DNA from: Anaeramoeba flamelloides
Taxonomy: Eukaryota > Metamonada > Anaeramoebidae
Length of the DNA stretch: 64,000 bases
NCBI GenBank assembly: GCA_027625915.1
Contig: JANTQA010000023.1
Span: 6,820,001 to 6,884,000, forward strand
Direction: 5' to 3'
Position numbers and translations under genes: made by a program. The first letter of the stretch is position 1, and every line of letters starts with the position of its first letter. The notes under the pieces are model-generated. The model made no database searches. It was not told the origin of the DNA and saw nothing but the letters and a program-made list of their open reading frames with translations. Shown piece after piece: positions 60,390 through 64,000 of the stretch.

Positions 60390-61124
60390 ATTAAAATAAT
60401 TGTTTGTTTTTATTTTCTTTGGAAAAGTTGGAAAAATCAAAAGAGAAAAGCTAAAATGAGAAAAAAATGAAATGTAATAAAAACGATCACAACGATACTT
60501 TTACAAAATATGTTGTTTCTTTTTTGATTTGACAACACTTTTTGTTTTTTTGAAATTGTTCAAAATTTTGAAAGGGATTAAAATGTCAATTATTGAAACA
60601 ATCTTCAATTTTCATGTTTTTACAATCCAAACTTTTATAAACCAGACAATTTGAACAACTTTTGATTTTTTCTCTTTTCTGTAAAAACAGGTTTAGGGTT
60701 CTTGAAACTACACTAACTTTTTTCTTTTTGAAAACTTTCCAAAATTTTCAATTAAATATTACAAGGTTTCTCTTTTTGTTACATCTTTTTTTCGCTCTTT
60801 TTGGGTTTGGTTAAGGTTGTAAATTCGTCTTTGAAATTTGAAGGAATATTGAAATCAAATCAGAGACTGAAACCTTGAAGACTGTTCGGAAGGAAAGTTC
60901 AAAAAAGGCAAGAAAATAATTTTCTTGACAATTCATTTCCTATTCGGCAGAGATAATTGTTTTTTCAAGCAGATTTTTTTTCGGCATGTAGTATATTTCT
61001 TATTCAGGTCCACACCGTTCTAGTATTACTCAATTCCCAAAGAGTCAAAAGGAATTAGTTTTAACCACAACAAAATTTTTTTTATTTTTTGACAACTTTG
61101 TTGGGATCTTACACTGTAGATTTA

Positions 61125-62585
61125 TAATCCCAGAAACTGGAAAAAAGATTTTCTTCTGTTAGAGTGTTGTGTCTTGTTAATTTGGTCTTATCTGATCGAT
61201 CTTGTGCATGTAGGATTGTTAATAGTGTTCCAAAAAGACAATTTTTTTAAAATAATAATTTTTTTTTTCAATAAAATCTGTATTTACAAGTATAAGGCTA
61301 ATAAACTGGAAGTTATTTTAGAAAGCATTTTGGTTTTGGCATTGTCAATTGAAATTTTTATTTAGATCTGATTATATTTGGAGCTTTTAAATTTATTATT
61401 ATTTTTTTGGTAATAAAAAGGAAATGAATATATCAATTGGAAATCCAAAATCTATTTTTATTTATTAAATACCTTCCTACCTATTAGTGGTTTACTTCTA
61501 AATATAGATTTGGGAGTAAAAAAAAAAAATGAATTCATTTTTAACCATTATATACAGTGGAGTAAATAACCTATATTGACAACCTTTAACCCATTATTAA
61601 AATTTAACTTGTATTTTTTTTTTTTTTTAAACTTCGGTATTTGAAGATAAGAAGGAACTTATATATTCTTGGTTCGGATTTAAATTGACTTTAGAGGTTA
61701 GATCTTTGATTAATGTAAATTATTCAATAATATTAAATGCTTTTATTTCAAAAATTTCTGAGATTAAATACTTTTTCATATAAAAAATACAAAAAACGAT
61801 CGTTATTCTCTAATATTTGTCAAAGAATTAAAGAGATTACATTTTAATCTTTCAATATCTTCTTAATGCTTTTTAAATTTTATTTAAAGAACCCTCTTTC
61901 TTGTTTATGTGTTATTTCCACTCCATTTATTTGTTTCTTTTATTTCTCCAGTCAGCCAATATTTTTTGAATGAGTTAAATTTTAGTAATGGGTTATTTAG
62001 AAAAAACACGGGTTATTGACACTAACTGGAGGTTTAGAATCCCTGAAATTTGAAAAAAGATTATCTTGAGTAGGATGCAAAGGCTTGATAATTTGGTTCT
62101 AATCTTATGGTTATTCAGCTTGGTATATGTTTTATGAGTACTTCAAAATGACATTTTTTGACAATTTTTTTTTTTTTTCTCCGGAATTAAAATTGAAGAG
62201 TGTAAGACTAAAAGATTGGTAGTTATTTAATAAATATTTTTAGATTTTTGTGTTGTAGAAGAAAATTTTGATTTATTTTTCAGTCAATTAATGAAATGAA
62301 AAAACAATTTTTGTTTTTTTAAATGCACAAAATAAAACCAAATCAAATTAAAAATTTCAATCAACAACCAAAAAAAACAATTTTTTATGACTTATCTTCT
62401 GATATATTAGCCTTACACTCTTCAATTTGGATTTTGGTAAAAAAAAAATAAATTGTAAAAATTGTCAGTTGAACAACTTATAAAACTCATACCAAGTACA
62501 AGATCGATCAGATAAGACCTAAAATATCAAATCAATACACCCTAACACAAGATAATCTTTTTTTCAAATTTCAGGGATTGGAAAC
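61125..62585. repeat. Cluster of a 190-bp repeat: two direct copies and one inverted
   Basis: Copy A about 61125-61330 (+), copy B about 62035-62225 (+), copy C about 62400-62585 (inverted). A and C share GGTCTTATCTGATCGATCTT exactly. B and C share AATCCCTGAAATTTGAAAAA and ATTGAAGAGTGTAAG. B and C face each other and can form a large hairpin. Confidence 0.75.
61555..62028. mobile_element. TIR element, 474 bp, between repeat copies A and B
   Basis: The left end CAGTGGAGTAAATAACC...AACCCATTATTAAAATTTAA and the right end (complement CAGTTAGTGTCAATAACC...AACCCATTACTAAAATTTAA) are diverged inverted repeats of about 60 bases. TA precedes the left end; the right flank is less clear. No coding frame. 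Confidence 0.6.
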
Positions 62586-62753
62586 CAAAGGTGTTTTAAG
62601 TAAATTTTATCAATACATAGTGACCCAGTTGAAAGTTTACTTAATCATTTAAACAATTTCTTTAACTAAATACGTTGCACTCTTTCTAAAGCAAAGTGAA
62701 ATTGTAACAATATCAAATTTTGACCATGATATATATTTTTAAAAATTTGAATA

Positions 62754-62946
62754 CAGTCAGTTCCACTTTTAAGGCACAAACTTTCAATGAAATTTAAGGC
62801 ACACAAAAAATCTCAAATTAAGGCACAAATTCGGATTTTAGTAAAATAAATTATAAAAAAAAAATTTCAAATTTTGTGCTTTAATTTGAGATTTTTTTCT
62901 ACTTAAATTTCGTTGAAAGTTTGCAGCTTAAAAGTGGAACTGACTG
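62754..62946. mobile_element. Palindromic MITE, family A copy 4 (best preserved)
   Basis: 193 bp with TA on both sides (62752-62753 and 62947-62948). Arms CAGTCAGTTCCACTTTTAAG and CTTAAAAGTGGAACTGACTG are perfect complements. The CAGT termini and TA duplication fit a Tc1/mariner-derived MITE. Confidence 0.85.
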
Positions 62947-63289
62947 TATGAGAATAATAAATCTCGTATTTTTAAAAAAATTTCATAAATGTGTTAATAT
63001 TCAAGAATTTTTACTGATATTTATAAAATACATTTTCAGAGCCCAAAATAACTCTAAAAATCGAAAATTCGTTGAAAATAAACATATAAAATTTACTCTA
63101 AAAATGAATTTTTTTATTTGAGAATATCAGAAGATTATTTTTTTTTAATGGCTCATTTATCTAAAAAAAAATTATCAAAAGGAGTTTTCTTATTCTTTTT
63201 GAACCTTTCAAAAATCTATATCAATTCATAAATTTATATCTAAAAATTTCATGGTAGCCCTGGAAAAGCAGTAATATTTAAATAAATAT

Positions 63290-64000
63290 GAGAGTGGGAT
63301 AAAATCCAGAATAATATATTTTCATACAATTACAAAAATAGAAATCAAAGAAATCAAAAAATTGATTAAGAAAAAATAAAAAAAATTGATTTATTTCTTG
63401 ATATTATCTGTAAAATTTGACATAATTACTTCCCATTAATTTGGTTTTATTTTTAATTATTCTTGGAAAAACTTATTTTTTGTAAAATTTTTATACAAAA
63501 AAACTACTTTTTATTTCTAAAGAATTTCCAAAATGAATCCAAAAATCATATTTTCATTTAATATATCTAATTCTTGATTGAGTTCAGAAAATATAATATT
63601 TTTTAACTTTTTCTCCAGAAATAAAGATTTATTGTATTGGTCAGTTTTGTTTGATTAGAATTTATTTTTGATTTAATTTAAAACTCACAATAATACTGAA
63701 TTTATTTTGAATTTTTTCAATTATAATTTCTTTTATTTTGGTTTGAATCTTTTGTAGTTTTTTTTTTGATTTTAAGGGATCAATCGCTTCTAATGTATTG
63801 TTTAAACAATAATCCATGTTTTGGTTATAGTTATAAAAATATTCCAAAATAAATTTGTAAAAAAAAAAAAACAAAAAATATTTTGTAAAATTATAATAAA
63901 TCGTAATGGGCCGATAATTTCAAGGCAACGAATTTATTGAGTTCATATAAAAAATAACAAGATAAAAAAAAAAATCTTCGAAAATATACTTGTTTCAATT
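63290..64000. repeat. Second copy of the 3.2 kb dispersed repeat
   Basis: Collinear with about 3165-3935 over roughly 700 bases: TTGATTTATTTCTTGATATTATCTG, ATATCTAATTCTTG, GAATCTTTTGTAGTT. The block near 63890-63930 (AATAAATCGTAATGGGCCGA) matches the inverted arm of copy 1 near 4410. The copy runs off the window. Confidence 0.6.

Larger units (their letters stand above)
60441..64000. other. Intergenic repeat cluster at the right edge
   Basis: No gene recognised. It holds three copies of a roughly 190-bp repeat (two direct, one inverted), a TIR element (61555-62028), the best-preserved family-A MITE (62754-62946) and the second copy of the 3.2 kb dispersed repeat (63290 to the window end, truncated by the edge). 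Confidence 0.7.

Noticed and set aside
1-64000. Virus-like elements, CRISPR arrays, rRNA or tRNA genes
   Set aside because: I saw no capsid, integrase, protease or packaging-type motifs, no regularly spaced direct repeats, and no recognisable rRNA or tRNA core. A covariance-model tRNA scan would be needed to exclude short RNA genes.

Overview
This is an AT-rich eukaryotic nuclear window with GT-AG introns, long low-complexity protein tracts (NE, E/K, D and Q runs) and abundant non-coding repeats. The gene set (a DH/PH RhoGEF, an RCC1 protein with two BTB-like regions, a WNK-type kinase with poly-N and NE repeats, a bacterial-type adenosine deaminase) suggests a free-living amoeboid protist. 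My best guess is an Anaeramoeba-like metamonad. That is inferred from protein style, not from a marker gene.

Nine host genes can be supported. From left to right: a ZNF277-like C2H2 zinc-finger gene (-, exons at 7888-7679 and 1081-80, split by a 6.6 kb intron); an IQ-DH-PH RhoGEF (+, 11495-17878, with a 4.2 kb intron); cytosolic aspartyl-tRNA synthetase (-, 22554-20292, 3 exons); an MTMR14/Jumpy-like phosphoinositide phosphatase (-, 27571-26246, no intron); a WNK-like kinase or pseudokinase (+, 32366-40561, with a 5.4 kb intron full of repeats); proteasome beta-6/PSMB1 (-, 47299-46138, 3 exons); cleavage stimulation factor CSTF2 (+, 51695-52703, with one apparent +1 frameshift in an A7 run); bacterial-type adenosine deaminase (+, about 54775-55978); and the RCC1/BTB protein (-, 60389-58755). 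They do not form a pathway; they are ordinary housekeeping and signalling genes on both strands.

The rest, well over half the window, is repeat-derived. I see 5'-truncated LINE relics with an RT and a Cys-His C-terminal motif (about 2.45, 34.3 and 37.7 kb). I also see a four-copy family of about 193 bp palindromic MITEs with TA target duplications (24.9, 47.5, 49.6 and 62.75 kb), several other terminal-inverted-repeat elements (5.6, 18.1, 28.2 and 61.5 kb), and a roughly 500 bp family in three copies (15.8, 29.3 and 43.9 kb). A diverged 1.55 kb head-to-tail duplication at 40.67-43.86 kb is bounded by TA microsatellites and carries a rare CpG-rich cluster of ACGCGT motifs. No virus-like element, CRISPR array, rRNA or tRNA was recognised.

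The points most worth a second look are the tandem 1.55 kb units with helically spaced ACGCGT boxes, the bacterial-type adenosine deaminase, the WNK-like protein that seems to lack an N-lobe ATP site, the apparent frameshift in CSTF2, the unexplained missing microexon in the RhoGEF, and the intron-resident repeats that split otherwise compact genes.
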